From Clostridium sp. KNHs205 (GTDB lineage Bacteria; Bacillota; Clostridia; Lachnospirales; Lachnospiraceae), in the NCBI RefSeq assembly GCF_000702945.1, contig NZ_JNLE01000005.1:558001-622000 (forward strand): a stretch of 64,000 bases of DNA, in the 5' to 3' direction. Both the position numbers and the translations under genes were made by a program. The notes under the pieces are model-generated. The model had not been told where the DNA came from. It made no database searches and saw only the letters and a program-made list of their open reading frames with translations. Shown here piece after piece: positions 33,134 through 41,235 of this stretch (positions within the stretch are counted from its first letter, which is position 1; every line of letters starts with the position of its first letter).

Positions 33134-33441
33134 GCAGGAACTATCTACCTGCATTCTGGATAGGTTCTCAGGTAATCGGTCAATTACCTGCTGCCCAGAT
33201 AAGAAGTGAGCAATGACTCTTATATCACTTGAAACCGGCTTCTATTACAGACTTTTAGTGGTTGTGACTTCTAGTGTGTGTCAGAAAACTGTTTGCGTCT
33301 TGCCGGAGGTTCCACTTTGTAGAAGGCAAAGAGCGTTTTGGGGGACATAGTGGTTTATGTTCCCAAAATTGCAGGCAGAATACCGCAAAGCTGGGGTATT
33401 CTGGATACCATGAGTTTTCCGGCACGACTGGAGATACCGGT
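33134..33441 (+). ncRNA. Candidate structured RNA/leader upstream of the PIN-PhoH gene
   Basis: A GC-richer, hairpin-dense block lies 55 bp before the PhoH start. Local stems are CAGGTAAT/ATTACCTG (33169-33190) and AAGTGA/TCACTT (33204-33230). A closing stem GTCTTGCCGGA (33297-33307) pairs with TCCGGCACGAC (33418-33428). Inside it are three hairpins: CTTTG/CAAAG (33315-33331), TTTTGGGGGACATA/TATGTTCCCAAAA (33336-33368) and CAGAATACC/GGTATTCTG (33376-33403). A last hairpin ACTGG/CCGGT is at 33427-33441. Overlapping frames are not gene-like. I match it to no known class (not 6S, RNase P, SRP, tmRNA or a riboswitch I can name). Confidence 0.55.
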
Positions 33442-33495
33442 CAAAATTACCGTTAACTTTGCAATGCATTTAAACTAACCTTATGGAGGGTTCCT

Positions 33496-34908
33496 ATGAC
33501 AAAAACTTATGTTTTAGACACCAATGTATTGATCCAATCCCCCTATGCCCTTGGTTCCTTTGAGGATAATAAAGTTGTACTTCCCATCGCTGTCCTGGAG
33601 GAGCTGGATAGGCTTAAAAACGATGACGGAGAACGAGGTGCTAATGCAAGACAATCTATTCGCTACTTGGAGCAGTTAAGACAGACCGGCAACCTTTTTG
33701 AAGGTGTTAGCCTTCCTTCAGGAGGAACTTTAAAAATAGAAGCTAATTTCGTACAGGTGGATCTGCCCTTTACCTATGCCCTGGACTCTAACGATAACCG
33801 TATCCTTAAAGTCTGCAAAGGTCTGGCAGAAAAAGGAGAAGCTGTTATTCTGGTTACCAAAGATATTCTTGTACGGTTAAAAGCACAAAAGATAGGAATT
33901 ACAGCGGAGGATTTCACAACAGAACAGTCTCCTTTGCTCAAAGAACAGTATAGTGGCAGGCTTCACGTCTATGCTTCTGATAAAGCCATGAGTGAATTCA
34001 AGAAAAAAGGGATTGCCCCTGATCAAATATATCAGCGTACCGCTTGTGACAATCCAATCACTGATGGAGATGACACTGCTCTGGCAGCCTCTTTCCGCCA
34101 GGAGGTTAAGCCAATCCATAACCAGTTCTTTATCATACACTCTGAGACCAGTGAGAAGAAAACCTTGCTGGGAAGATATAATGGCAAGCTAATTGTACCC
34201 TTAAGAAGCCTGAAGGAAGAGCCCTTTGGTGTTAAGCCGGCAAATGTGGGGCAGCGTTTTCTGCAGGAGGCTCTATTGGAGGATGCAGATACTGCTCCAT
34301 TAGTGATTGTAAAAGGTCCGGCAGGTACTGCGAAGACTTTCTACTCTCTGGCTGTGGGTCTTGAGTGTATTTTTGAAACAGACAGGAAAAGTTACCGAAG
34401 AATACTGATTACAAGGCCTAATGTACAGTTTGATGAGGATATCGGATTTCTACCCGGTACTGAACAGGAGAAAATAGCACCTTATCTGAGACCTGTTATT
34501 GATAATCTTGAAATATTGGTGGATAGGAATGAAAAGGAACGCTATAAAAATGAAAAAGAACTGCGCAGTAAAATTGATGAATTATTCTCACGCGGAATCA
34601 TTATGGCAGAAGCGATGAATTTCATCAGAGGACGCTCTATTACCCACACCTACCTTATAATTGATGAAGCCCAGAACCTTACTCCCAAGCAGGTTAAAGG
34701 TATTGTAACAAGAGTCGGTAAAGGTACAAAAGTCATACTTTTAGGCGATCCCGGACAGATTGACCATCCACTCCTGGATGAGCGCACCAACGGTCTTAGT
34801 TATGTATCTGAGAAAATGAAGGGAAGTCCGTTGTGTTATCAGCTAACCATGCAGACGGAAGAATGTGAGCGTTCGGCACTGGCAATGGATGCTGCAAAGC
34901 GGATGTAA
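33496..34908 (+). CDS. PIN-PhoH fusion protein (YlaK/PhoH2 type)
   Basis: A 470-residue protein. The N-terminal PIN RNase domain begins TYVLDTNVLIQSPYALGSFE with acidic residues D8, E36 and later D118. The C-terminal PhoH ATPase has Walker A VIVKGPAGTAKTF and Walker B HTYLIIDEAQNLTPKQVKG, then VILLGDPGQIDHP. PhoH2-type proteins couple an RNA helicase to a sequence-specific RNase. The site GGAGG precedes the ATG. The structured element upstream may regulate it. No antitoxin gene is adjacent. Confidence 0.9.
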   Translation: MTKTYVLDTNVLIQSPYALGSFEDNKVVLPIAVLEELDRLKNDDGERGANARQSIRYLEQLRQTGNLFEGVSLPSGGTLKIEANFVQVDLPFTYALDSNDNRILKVCKGLAEKGEAVILVTKDILVRLKAQKIGITAEDFTTEQSPLLKEQYSGRLHVYASDKAMSEFKKKGIAPDQIYQRTACDNPITDGDDTALAASFRQEVKPIHNQFFIIHSETSEKKTLLGRYNGKLIVPLRSLKEEPFGVKPANVGQRFLQEALLEDADTAPLVIVKGPAGTAKTFYSLAVGLECIFETDRKSYRRILITRPNVQFDEDIGFLPGTEQEKIAPYLRPVIDNLEILVDRNEKERYKNEKELRSKIDELFSRGIIMAEAMNFIRGRSITHTYLIIDEAQNLTPKQVKGIVTRVGKGTKVILLGDPGQIDHPLLDERTNGLSYVSEKMKGSPLCYQLTMQTEECERSALAMDAAKRM

Positions 34909-34923
34909 TCTCCCCCCGCTTAT

Positions 34924-35580
34924 TTAGTCTTCTAACAAATATGGGCTTTTTTGATTAATATCAATACCACGCTTTTTAAGATCCTTTTTCATCCATCGAT
35001 TCATCCCTGCAGCCATTATACGATATATAATGACGGGTACATGAAACTGCGCCTTAAGATAATCCTCCTTAGGCGTGTTTTCGTCCCTGCTGATATGCTC
35101 TGCGAAAATATGAAACTGCCTGATAACAGTTTTCCCATTAAGAAGCTTCTCTAAAGGCTGTCCATTCAGCATTGCACCTAAGCCCATAACAAATCCGCCT
35201 CTATATTTGATATTACATTTCAGTCCAAATATCTCCAGCAGGGCTAATCCGCTTTCGTGAGTATGGGCATAAGGCATTCCGCCTTGAATGATTCCGTACA
35301 GACTCTGCCCGTGCAAGACAGCTTTGTGAGCTGACAGCTCTTCTAAAAGGGTCAGAGTCTCTGCCGGATAAGTATTTACGTAACAGGGTCCACCCAGTAT
35401 CAAAGTATCTGCTGCGTTCACAGCCTGCATTAGTTGTACCTTATCCTTAAGGCTTGGGTAAAGGTGAAGCAGCTCTGTATGGTGTCCTCTGGCTGTAAGG
35501 TAGTCTGCACATTTTTGCAGTAGCAACGAACTGGTTCCTTGGGTTCTGGGACTTAGATTAATTAAAAGTATATTTCTCAT
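34924..35580 (-). CDS. NAD(P)H-dependent FMN reductase-like flavoprotein
   Basis: A 218-residue flavodoxin-fold protein: RNILLINLSPRTQGTSSLLL (FMN phosphate loop), then AADTLILGGPCYVNTYPAET (second loop) and the amphipathic tail AAGMNRWMKKDLKKRGI. It resembles the left-edge gene 461-1111, including the tail. The start is coupled to the upstream gene (TGA inside ATGAG) and preceded by GGAGGTATTAAAGGC. It is the last gene of the five-gene TetR operon. Function is inferred as flavin-dependent reduction of quinones or other electrophiles. Confidence 0.75.
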   Translation of the reverse strand: MRNILLINLSPRTQGTSSLLLQKCADYLTARGHHTELLHLYPSLKDKVQLMQAVNAADTLILGGPCYVNTYPAETLTLLEELSAHKAVLHGQSLYGIIQGGMPYAHTHESGLALLEIFGLKCNIKYRGGFVMGLGAMLNGQPLEKLLNGKTVIRQFHIFAEHISRDENTPKEDYLKAQFHVPVIIYRIMAAGMNRWMKKDLKKRGIDINQKSPYLLED

Positions 35581-36116
35581 GCCTTTAATACCTCCTCTGT
35601 AATTTGCTTTTTCATATCAGTAGTAAGTATAGAATTCATAAGAAAAGCTTTTCCCACCCCTCTGGTTATCCTAAGATTTTCATGATGGAGTTTTTGAAAG
35701 GCCTGCTCTTCTTCCGTCAGTAAAGAGTCTGTGGAACCTAATACAAAGAACTTAAACTTCCTTCCCTGCATGCCACCCTTAACCAGCTCTTTGTTCTCTA
35801 TGTAATAAAAGCGCTCCATTATTAGAGCAAATTTATCAAATAATCTTTTTATCGGAAATGAATAGCTTCCAAACACGATGGGTGTCACAAAAAGAATAAC
35901 ATCAGATTGTATTACTTTAGGAAATATCCAATCACCGTCATCCCGGACTACACATTTGCCATAAGTCTTATAGGTACATCCTCCGCAATTAGTACAGGGC
36001 TTAATCGTTACACCCTCCAAGGAAATATGCTCGACCTGGTGGCCTTTACCGGTCATCTCCTTCACAAGGTCTTCACCAATGTAATTCATCTTACCATCAG
36101 AAATAATAGTTATCAT
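35577..36116 (-). CDS. Flavodoxin family protein with Cys cluster
   Basis: A 179-residue NAD(P)H-dependent oxidoreductase. Its CTNCGGCTYKTYGKC motif matches that of the iron-sulfur flavoprotein-like proteins at the left edge of the window. This is followed by SDVILFVTPIVFGSYSFPIK (FMN-site loop). AAAGGAGAATAC precedes the ATG. It sits between the FMN-binding protein and the last reductase of the operon. Probably a soluble electron carrier or reductase. Confidence 0.75.
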   Translation of the reverse strand: MITIISDGKMNYIGEDLVKEMTGKGHQVEHISLEGVTIKPCTNCGGCTYKTYGKCVVRDDGDWIFPKVIQSDVILFVTPIVFGSYSFPIKRLFDKFALIMERFYYIENKELVKGGMQGRKFKFFVLGSTDSLLTEEEQAFQKLHHENLRITRGVGKAFLMNSILTTDMKKQITEEVLKA

Positions 36117-36144
36117 GTATTCTCCTTTTTGCAGCAGTTATGTA

Positions 36145-36531
36145 CTAATTTCCGTATCCCTTTTTTAGTGCTTTGCTGACAGCGCTTTTTATTGCCTCGC
36201 TGGATAAAGTAGCACCACTTACAGCATCCACCTTGTAGCTGTTTTGCTGGAGCATCTCTGTAATTATTGATTCAGCTTTACTGCCCAGTCCATTTTTATG
36301 TTTAAGTATCCGTATATTTATAAGCTTGTTTTCATTTACTGTTACACTTACCTTAACATATACCAGACCTGCATCAACTTCACCAAGGTATACTCCATCA
36401 GCTACTTCAGACATATCCACTTCTTCATATTCCATGGCCGTAAGGCTTTTTTTTGAACTGTTGACCAAACTGATATAAAGCCCAAGTCCAATTGCGATCA
36501 AAATTAGTAGTATTAGTCCTATCTTTTTCAT
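36145..36531 (-). CDS. Membrane-anchored FMN-binding domain protein
   Basis: A 128-residue protein. Residues ~4-24 are an N-terminal membrane anchor (IGLILLILIAIGLGLYISLV). The rest is an FMN-binding domain with ...VDAVSGATLSSEAIKSAVS, whose SGAT motif is the covalent flavinylation site for FMN-Thr. Such domains occur in extracytoplasmic electron transfer. It overlaps the upstream flavodoxin by 4 nt. If the SGAT Thr is flavinylated, an ApbE enzyme is required from elsewhere; none is in the window. Confidence 0.8.
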   Translation of the reverse strand: MKKIGLILLILIAIGLGLYISLVNSSKKSLTAMEYEEVDMSEVADGVYLGEVDAGLVYVKVSVTVNENKLINIRILKHKNGLGSKAESIITEMLQQNSYKVDAVSGATLSSEAIKSAVSKALKKGYGN

Positions 36532-36953
36532 TTTACTGCTCCTTGTGTTATGCTTACTGCAAAATTGACTGCTTCTGTAATATCTGTTTTATTGGGATGC
36601 CCCATTTTCATGAATAAAAAGCTCCCTTGACATAGGATTTCATCAATTACCGGAATGCCTTTGCCCTCGAGAATGCTTCTTACTGAATCCTGACCTTGCT
36701 TCTTAGCGGTACAGGAGGTTATAAGTACTGCTTTCCTGACTTTGTTACCTTCTACGTTTTGTACAAATTCCAATAATTCCGGAAGGCTGCTGCCGCCATA
36801 AATACCTCCCACAATAAATAAAAAGTCTGTCTCCTTTATCACCGGTCTAGAAGCGATATTGTAAGGAATAATATCTAATGCCTTACCAATAGCCTCTGCT
36901 ATTTTCTTTGAATGCCTGGTCTTAGTCGCATAGATGATTCGATTCTCGCTCAC
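36528..36953 (-). CDS. Flavodoxin
   Basis: A 141-residue flavodoxin. It starts with GTG after AAAAGGAGTATTACA. The FMN phosphate loop is IIYATKTRHSKKIAEAIGKA and the second loop is FLFIVGGIYGGSSLPELLEF. It is translationally coupled on both sides (GTGA with TetR upstream, ATGA with the FMN-binding gene downstream). It is probably the soluble electron donor of the operon. Confidence 0.8.
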   Translation of the reverse strand: MSENRIIYATKTRHSKKIAEAIGKALDIIPYNIASRPVIKETDFLFIVGGIYGGSSLPELLEFVQNVEGNKVRKAVLITSCTAKKQGQDSVRSILEGKGIPVIDEILCQGSFLFMKMGHPNKTDITEAVNFAVSITQGAVK

Positions 36954-37531
36954 TGTAATACTCCTTTTAGTATAATATTTAGTTGGACTTTGAACAATTC
37001 TTCAGCCTCTTTCATTGTCAGCTCCCGTTGTCTTGAAATCATCAGATGAAAACCAAGAAAAGAACTCCAGATTGCAAACGCGGCCTTCTCTGTGTCCATT
37101 TCTTTTATAAGTCCTGTATTAATACCATCCTGTAATCTCTTACTTAAGTGTTTGATCCATCCAGGCTGTTCTGACTTTCTTCGGCTGTATTTGTGCAAAA
37201 CTATTAGGTTGTACTTTTCCGGTTCTTCAAATGCAAGTTTTAAGATTCGTTTGAATACCGTTTCAATTTCTGCCGCAACGTCTTTTGATTCATCCAGTAA
37301 TTCCTTGATCTGTCCCTGGAGCCAATTTGTCTCTGCTGCTTCTATGGCATCAATTATTTCCTGCTTATCTTTAAAATGATGATATACAACACCTGTTGAG
37401 TATTTCATCTGATTAATTATTTTACGTATGGACAATTCTTCAAAGCCTTCTTTCATCCCTATCTCCAAGGCTGTATCCAGGATTGCCTGACGTACACTTT
37501 CACTTCTCATTTTCTGTTCTTCTCTAGCCAT
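36950..37531 (-). CDS. TetR family regulator of the flavodoxin operon
   Basis: About 193 residues. The helix-turn-helix covers residues ~10-55 (AILDTALEIGMKEGFEELSI, RKIINQMKYSTGVVYHHFKD). ATG 37531 is preferred since AAGGGG is 8 nt upstream. It heads the coupled operon TetR, flavodoxin, FMN-binding, flavodoxin-like, reductase, so it likely represses its own operon in response to an electrophile or quinone. The promoter region upstream holds simple tandem repeats rather than a clear dyad. Confidence 0.8.
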   Translation of the reverse strand: MAREEQKMRSESVRQAILDTALEIGMKEGFEELSIRKIINQMKYSTGVVYHHFKDKQEIIDAIEAAETNWLQGQIKELLDESKDVAAEIETVFKRILKLAFEEPEKYNLIVLHKYSRRKSEQPGWIKHLSKRLQDGINTGLIKEMDTEKAAFAIWSSFLGFHLMISRQRELTMKEAEELFKVQLNIILKGVLQ

Positions 37532-37743
37532 CTTTAGCCCCTTAATCATTACTTATTTTTCTAAATAGTTTTCAACAACAATGGTTTTTATAGAGTGATG
37601 CTTTACGTTATTTTTCATTACAGTATTTGTTTCATAGTAGTTTTCTTTCAAAACAACGACATTATAACAACGTTTTTTAATAGCGCTGTCTAGTATCAGA
37701 TGTTTTTTATAACTGTGTTTCTTTATAACAATTTTAATTACTG

Positions 37744-37835
37744 TTATAACTGCTTTTTTAACTGCTTTTTATCACTGCTCTTTTTGTAACTGCTCTTTTT
37801 GTAACTGCTCTTTTTGTAACTGCTCTTAATAATTG
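37744..37835. repeat. 15-bp tandem repeat array
   Basis: The unit ACTGCTCTTTTTGTA occurs about three times exactly (from 37774) with degenerate units on both sides (TAACTGCTTTTT..). Next to it TTTTTAATAACAGTG is duplicated at ~37856-37890. The minus-strand frame SYKKSSYKKSSYKKSS is an artefact of the unit. Confidence 0.8.
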
Positions 37836-37987
37836 TTTTTATAGCTTTAGCAAAATTTTTTAATAACAGTGTTTTTTTTAATAACAGTGTTATGATTATA
37901 TTATCAATTCCTTTAGCAGATGTCAAGTACTGGATTATCTTCGTGCTAAGTTTAATTATTTTTGGTCATATGATCTAACCTGAATAT

Positions 37988-38030
37988 AAAGAAACGGAAC
38001 AAATATTATTAATATTTGTTCCGTTTCTTT
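37988..38030. terminator. Strong terminator of the first NlpC/P60 gene
   Basis: AAAGAAACGGAACAAATATT and its exact reverse complement form a 20-bp stem around ATT, 30 bp beyond the stop codon. T-rich sequence flanks it on both sides. Confidence 0.85.
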
Positions 38031-38061
38031 ATATTCATTTATTAAATTAAATTCAATTAAA

Positions 38062-39273
38062 TTAAAGGTATCTAACAGCTTTAACAGGTGTTCTGTAATC
38101 ATAATCTGAGATTCTGATACCTGTTGAAGGAGAACTTGCACTGATTACTTTACCATTCCCCATATAGATACCAACGTGATTTATAACACCGTCTTTGGCA
38201 TAAAATATCAAATCGCCAGCAATCATATTATCAAGAGAGACTCTCGTTCCACCTGTTGCCTGAACCCTTGAGGTTCTTGGAATTGATATACCGAATTTCT
38301 TAAAAATTGCCTGGGTAAAACCTGAACAATCTGCTCCATTGGTCAAGCTGGTTCCTCCCCATACATAAGGATTACCAAGAAATTGTACTGCATAATCTAC
38401 AATCTTACTTCCTAAATCGAAATTACTGCCTGTTGTTTCTTTGGTAGCAGAGCTATTTCCTGTACCTGTATTATTCTGCGATTGATTGCTTGCAATTTCA
38501 AGCTGTCGCAGTCTTTCTTTTTCCAGTGATACTGCACGAGCTTCCATACGCTTTATTTCTGCCTCAACAGAGTCTGCTGCCTGATTCTGCCTTTCCTCTT
38601 CAAAAGAAATTGCTTCTTCTTCCAGTCGCTGTATTTCCTCTTCAATTGAGACAGCTTCTTCATAGCTGGTTTGGAGCTTAACAAAGTCCGTTGATACATA
38701 TCCATATGTATTTTCATCTAACTGAACCTTAGCCCATCCTTCCAGTTCTTTCGTAACCTTCAGGTCATCGCCTTTGGCTATTAATGCCACGACTGCTGAG
38801 TTTGTAGATGCTTTCTCTCTAACCTTTAGAGTTTTTGTATTTACCACTGCCACTCTGGTTCCAACTTTTTTCGCTATGTTCAGTGCCTTTTCACCTGTTA
38901 CAAGATATTTACTTTGTATGTATCCTGTAACTGATCCTGATTTAATTTTATACCAAGCTCCTTTTTGATCAAGGATAGTTGCAGCTGCATTATCATATAA
39001 TTTACCGACAACTTCGCCTTCTTCATTTGCTTTGTTCCATATATTCGCATAGTCAGCTACCTGGGCAAAAGACAGCTTCTTCTGAATGGTCAAATCTTGC
39101 AGCAGATTATTTACTACTTTTTCGTCTGAAGATTCTGCATTATCATAAAAATCCTCTAAAACAACCGCTATCCCTGCCATTGGCATTTCTTCAGCCTGAA
39201 CTACCATTGTCTTGCCTGTAAGTGTTATTACTCCTAACATTAAAAATGTTGCCAGCCTTTTTACTTTGGTCAT
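38062..39273 (-). CDS. Secreted SH3b-NlpC/P60 cell wall hydrolase
   Basis: A 403-residue exported peptidoglycan hydrolase. Residues 1-27 are a signal peptide (ending VVQAEE). Two SH3b domains follow (~80-130 and ~140-195), then a charged coiled coil (~200-260, many E/R) and the C-terminal C40 peptidase with GADCSGFTQAIF (Cys), GVINHVGIYMGNGKVISASS (His) and KAVRYL at the end. It cuts stem peptides. AGGATAA precedes the ATG. It is the tandem paralogue of 39605-40768, sharing all domains except the linker. Confidence 0.9.
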   Translation of the reverse strand: MTKVKRLATFLMLGVITLTGKTMVVQAEEMPMAGIAVVLEDFYDNAESSDEKVVNNLLQDLTIQKKLSFAQVADYANIWNKANEEGEVVGKLYDNAAATILDQKGAWYKIKSGSVTGYIQSKYLVTGEKALNIAKKVGTRVAVVNTKTLKVREKASTNSAVVALIAKGDDLKVTKELEGWAKVQLDENTYGYVSTDFVKLQTSYEEAVSIEEEIQRLEEEAISFEEERQNQAADSVEAEIKRMEARAVSLEKERLRQLEIASNQSQNNTGTGNSSATKETTGSNFDLGSKIVDYAVQFLGNPYVWGGTSLTNGADCSGFTQAIFKKFGISIPRTSRVQATGGTRVSLDNMIAGDLIFYAKDGVINHVGIYMGNGKVISASSPSTGIRISDYDYRTPVKAVRYL

Positions 39274-39446
39274 TTATCCTCCATAAATTCAGTTATTACA
39301 TTTTTGTTACAAAATTATTCTATCAACTGCCAATGACTGTTTCAATATGAAATTGTTGGGTAAAAACTGTAAAAATCATATCCTGAGCGAACCTGATTAT
39401 TTATCTGTATAACAAAAAAGCCGCCTATAAAAGCCGTAAAACTAAA

Positions 39447-39543
39447 ACCGTATAACATAAGCCGCATAACATAAGCCGCATAACATAAGCCGCATAACAT
39501 AAGCCGCATAACATAAGCCGCATAACATAAGCCGCATAACAAA
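39447..39543. repeat. 14-bp tandem repeat array between paralogous hydrolases
   Basis: GCCGCATAACATAA repeats about 6.7 times, almost without mismatch, from 39447 (first unit ACCGTATAACATAA) to 39543. The unit is not a multiple of three and lies outside genes, so it is a variable-number array and not coding. It abuts the terminator of the second hydrolase gene. Confidence 0.9.
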
Positions 39544-39580
39544 GCAGCTGTAAAACCAAATAGTTTTACAGCTGCTTCTT
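39541..39580. terminator. Terminator of the second NlpC/P60 gene
   Basis: AAAGCAGCTGTAAAA and TTTTACAGCTGCTTCTTTT form a 15-bp stem around CCAAATAG, 25 bp after the stop. Confidence 0.8.
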
Positions 39581-39604
39581 TTATAAATTAATGTATGTTT
39601 TGTT

Positions 39605-40768
39605 TTAATTATATCTTACAGCCTTAACAGGTGTTCTATAGTTATAACTTGTAATTCTTATTCCTGTTGAAGGAGAGCTTGCACTAATAACTTGTCCACC
39701 GCCAATATAGATAGCTACGTGATTTATTGTACCGCCCCTGGCATAGAATACTAAATCGCCAGCCCTGAGGTTATCAAGAGATACTCTTGTTCCGCTCGTT
39801 GCCTGTGATCTGGAGGTTCTAGGAATACTTATTCCAAACTTTCTAAATACAGACTGGGTAAAACCTGAGCAATCGGCTCCGTTTGTTAAGCTGGTTCCGC
39901 CCCATACATAAGGATTACCTACAAACTGTACTGCATAATCAGCTATACTGTTACCGCTTGAGGAGTAATTACTATTGCTAGCAGAATTACTATTATTATT
40001 ACTACTACTACTTGAGCCTTTGCTCGTAGAGTTGCTTCCGTTACTTGAAGAACTGCTGTTGCTTTGATTTTGGCTCTGTGACTGATTTTCTGCCTGGCTG
40101 CTTGCCTGCTCTTCCGCAAGGCGCTGACGTTCTTCTTCTATTGAAATTGCTTCTTCATAAGTTGTTTGAAGCTTAACATAATCTGTAGAAACATAACCAT
40201 ATGTATTTTCATCTACCTGGACTTTAGCCCATCCTTCCAGTTCCTTCGTTACCTTAAGATCATCACCAATGGCTATTAAGGTTAATACTGTAGAATCTGT
40301 GGAAGCTTTTTTTCTTACTTTTAGGGTTGTTGTATCAACAACTGCTACTTTGTTCCCTACTTTTTTTGCAATGGATACTGCTTTTTCACCTGTAACCAGG
40401 TAATCTCCATTTATGTACCCTGTAACCGATCCTGACTTAATTTTGTACCAGCCATTTTTCTCACTTATGATCGTTGCAGCAGCATTATCATATAGCTTAC
40501 CGATTATCTTACCTTCTTCACTTGCTTTACTTCTTATATTAACATAATTATCTACCTGTGCAAAAGCCAGATTATTTTGTATGGATATTTCTTCCATAAG
40601 TTTTTTTACTGCAGTTTCGTCAGAGTTTTCAGCATTAACATAAAAATCATCGAGTACAACAGCTATTCCGGCCATTGGCATCTCTTCCGCTTGTACCATT
40701 GTTGCCCGGCCTAAAGCTGCCAGAGTTCCAACAATTAAAAACGTTGCTATTTTTTTAAATTTAAACAT
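39605..40768 (-). CDS. Secreted SH3b-NlpC/P60 cell wall hydrolase (paralogue)
   Basis: 387 residues with the same plan as 38062-39273: signal peptide ending MVQAEE, SH3b repeats, Ser/Asn/Gln-rich linker (SSNGSNSTSKGSSSSSNN), then C40 peptidase with ADCSGFTQSVFRKF and INHVAIYIGGGQVISASS. The linker replaces the charged coil of its neighbour. ATG 40768 is chosen because GGAGG is 4 nt upstream. It probably arose by tandem duplication. Confidence 0.9.
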   Translation of the reverse strand: MFKFKKIATFLIVGTLAALGRATMVQAEEMPMAGIAVVLDDFYVNAENSDETAVKKLMEEISIQNNLAFAQVDNYVNIRSKASEEGKIIGKLYDNAAATIISEKNGWYKIKSGSVTGYINGDYLVTGEKAVSIAKKVGNKVAVVDTTTLKVRKKASTDSTVLTLIAIGDDLKVTKELEGWAKVQVDENTYGYVSTDYVKLQTTYEEAISIEEERQRLAEEQASSQAENQSQSQNQSNSSSSSNGSNSTSKGSSSSSNNNSNSASNSNYSSSGNSIADYAVQFVGNPYVWGGTSLTNGADCSGFTQSVFRKFGISIPRTSRSQATSGTRVSLDNLRAGDLVFYARGGTINHVAIYIGGGQVISASSPSTGIRITSYNYRTPVKAVRYN

Positions 40769-41235
40769 GTATCCTCCAATTCCAGACATTTATTACAAGA
40801 GTATTAAATTTATTACGAATTTATTATAACACATTCCAAAAGGATTACAATATGAAAATTATTCCACTACGGCAGTATCCTCTTTCATCCTTCTGTTTCG
40901 GTACCAAAAAGTACTGGATTGGCTGTTTTCGCTCACAATATATCGAAATAAGTCATATATTATTATGCAAGTTGTTTACACTTGGTGTATACAAATTTAA
41001 AAAAGCTCTTGTTTAGATAAATATAAAAACTGTTTATGCCGGGCTGCATGTAGCACTTCGAAGGATACAAGGCTTGATTTTTGGATGTAATGGAGTTATA
41101 TTTCCTGAATTACAACAAAGGATACCGGAAACTGTAGCATTCCAAACGGTACAATGAGTTTTCAAACTGCCCTGGCTTTACGAAAACACATCAACATATT
41201 TTAAAGGAATCATATTGGGGGAGAGGATAGTAGAA
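40769..41235. other. Gap with promoter region and one weak ORF
   Basis: About 465 bp. It contains a 54-codon frame (40852-41016, weakly supported) and the promoter of the arylsulfotransferase-like gene. No repeats beyond short ones. Confidence 0.4.
40852..41016 (+). CDS. Weak 54-codon ORF
   Basis: ATG 40852 follows AAAAGGATTACAAT. The product begins MKIIPLRQYPLSSFCFGTKK and is unlike anything I know. Composition is not clearly coding, so it may be chance. Confidence 0.2.
   Translation: MKIIPLRQYPLSSFCFGTKKYWIGCFRSQYIEISHILLCKLFTLGVYKFKKALV

Noticed and set aside
33274..33469. Frames on both strands upstream of PIN-PhoH
   Set aside because: They sit in the hairpin-dense structured region and have no start sites.
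37744..37926. 60-codon frame with SYKKSS repeats
   Set aside because: Produced by the 15-bp tandem repeat; no start site.
39342..39542. 66-codon frame with repeated CGLCYAAYVMRLM
   Set aside because: Result of the 14-bp tandem array; not a gene.
39447..39543. Possible CRISPR array
   Set aside because: Units are contiguous 14-bp repeats without spacers, and no cas genes are present.
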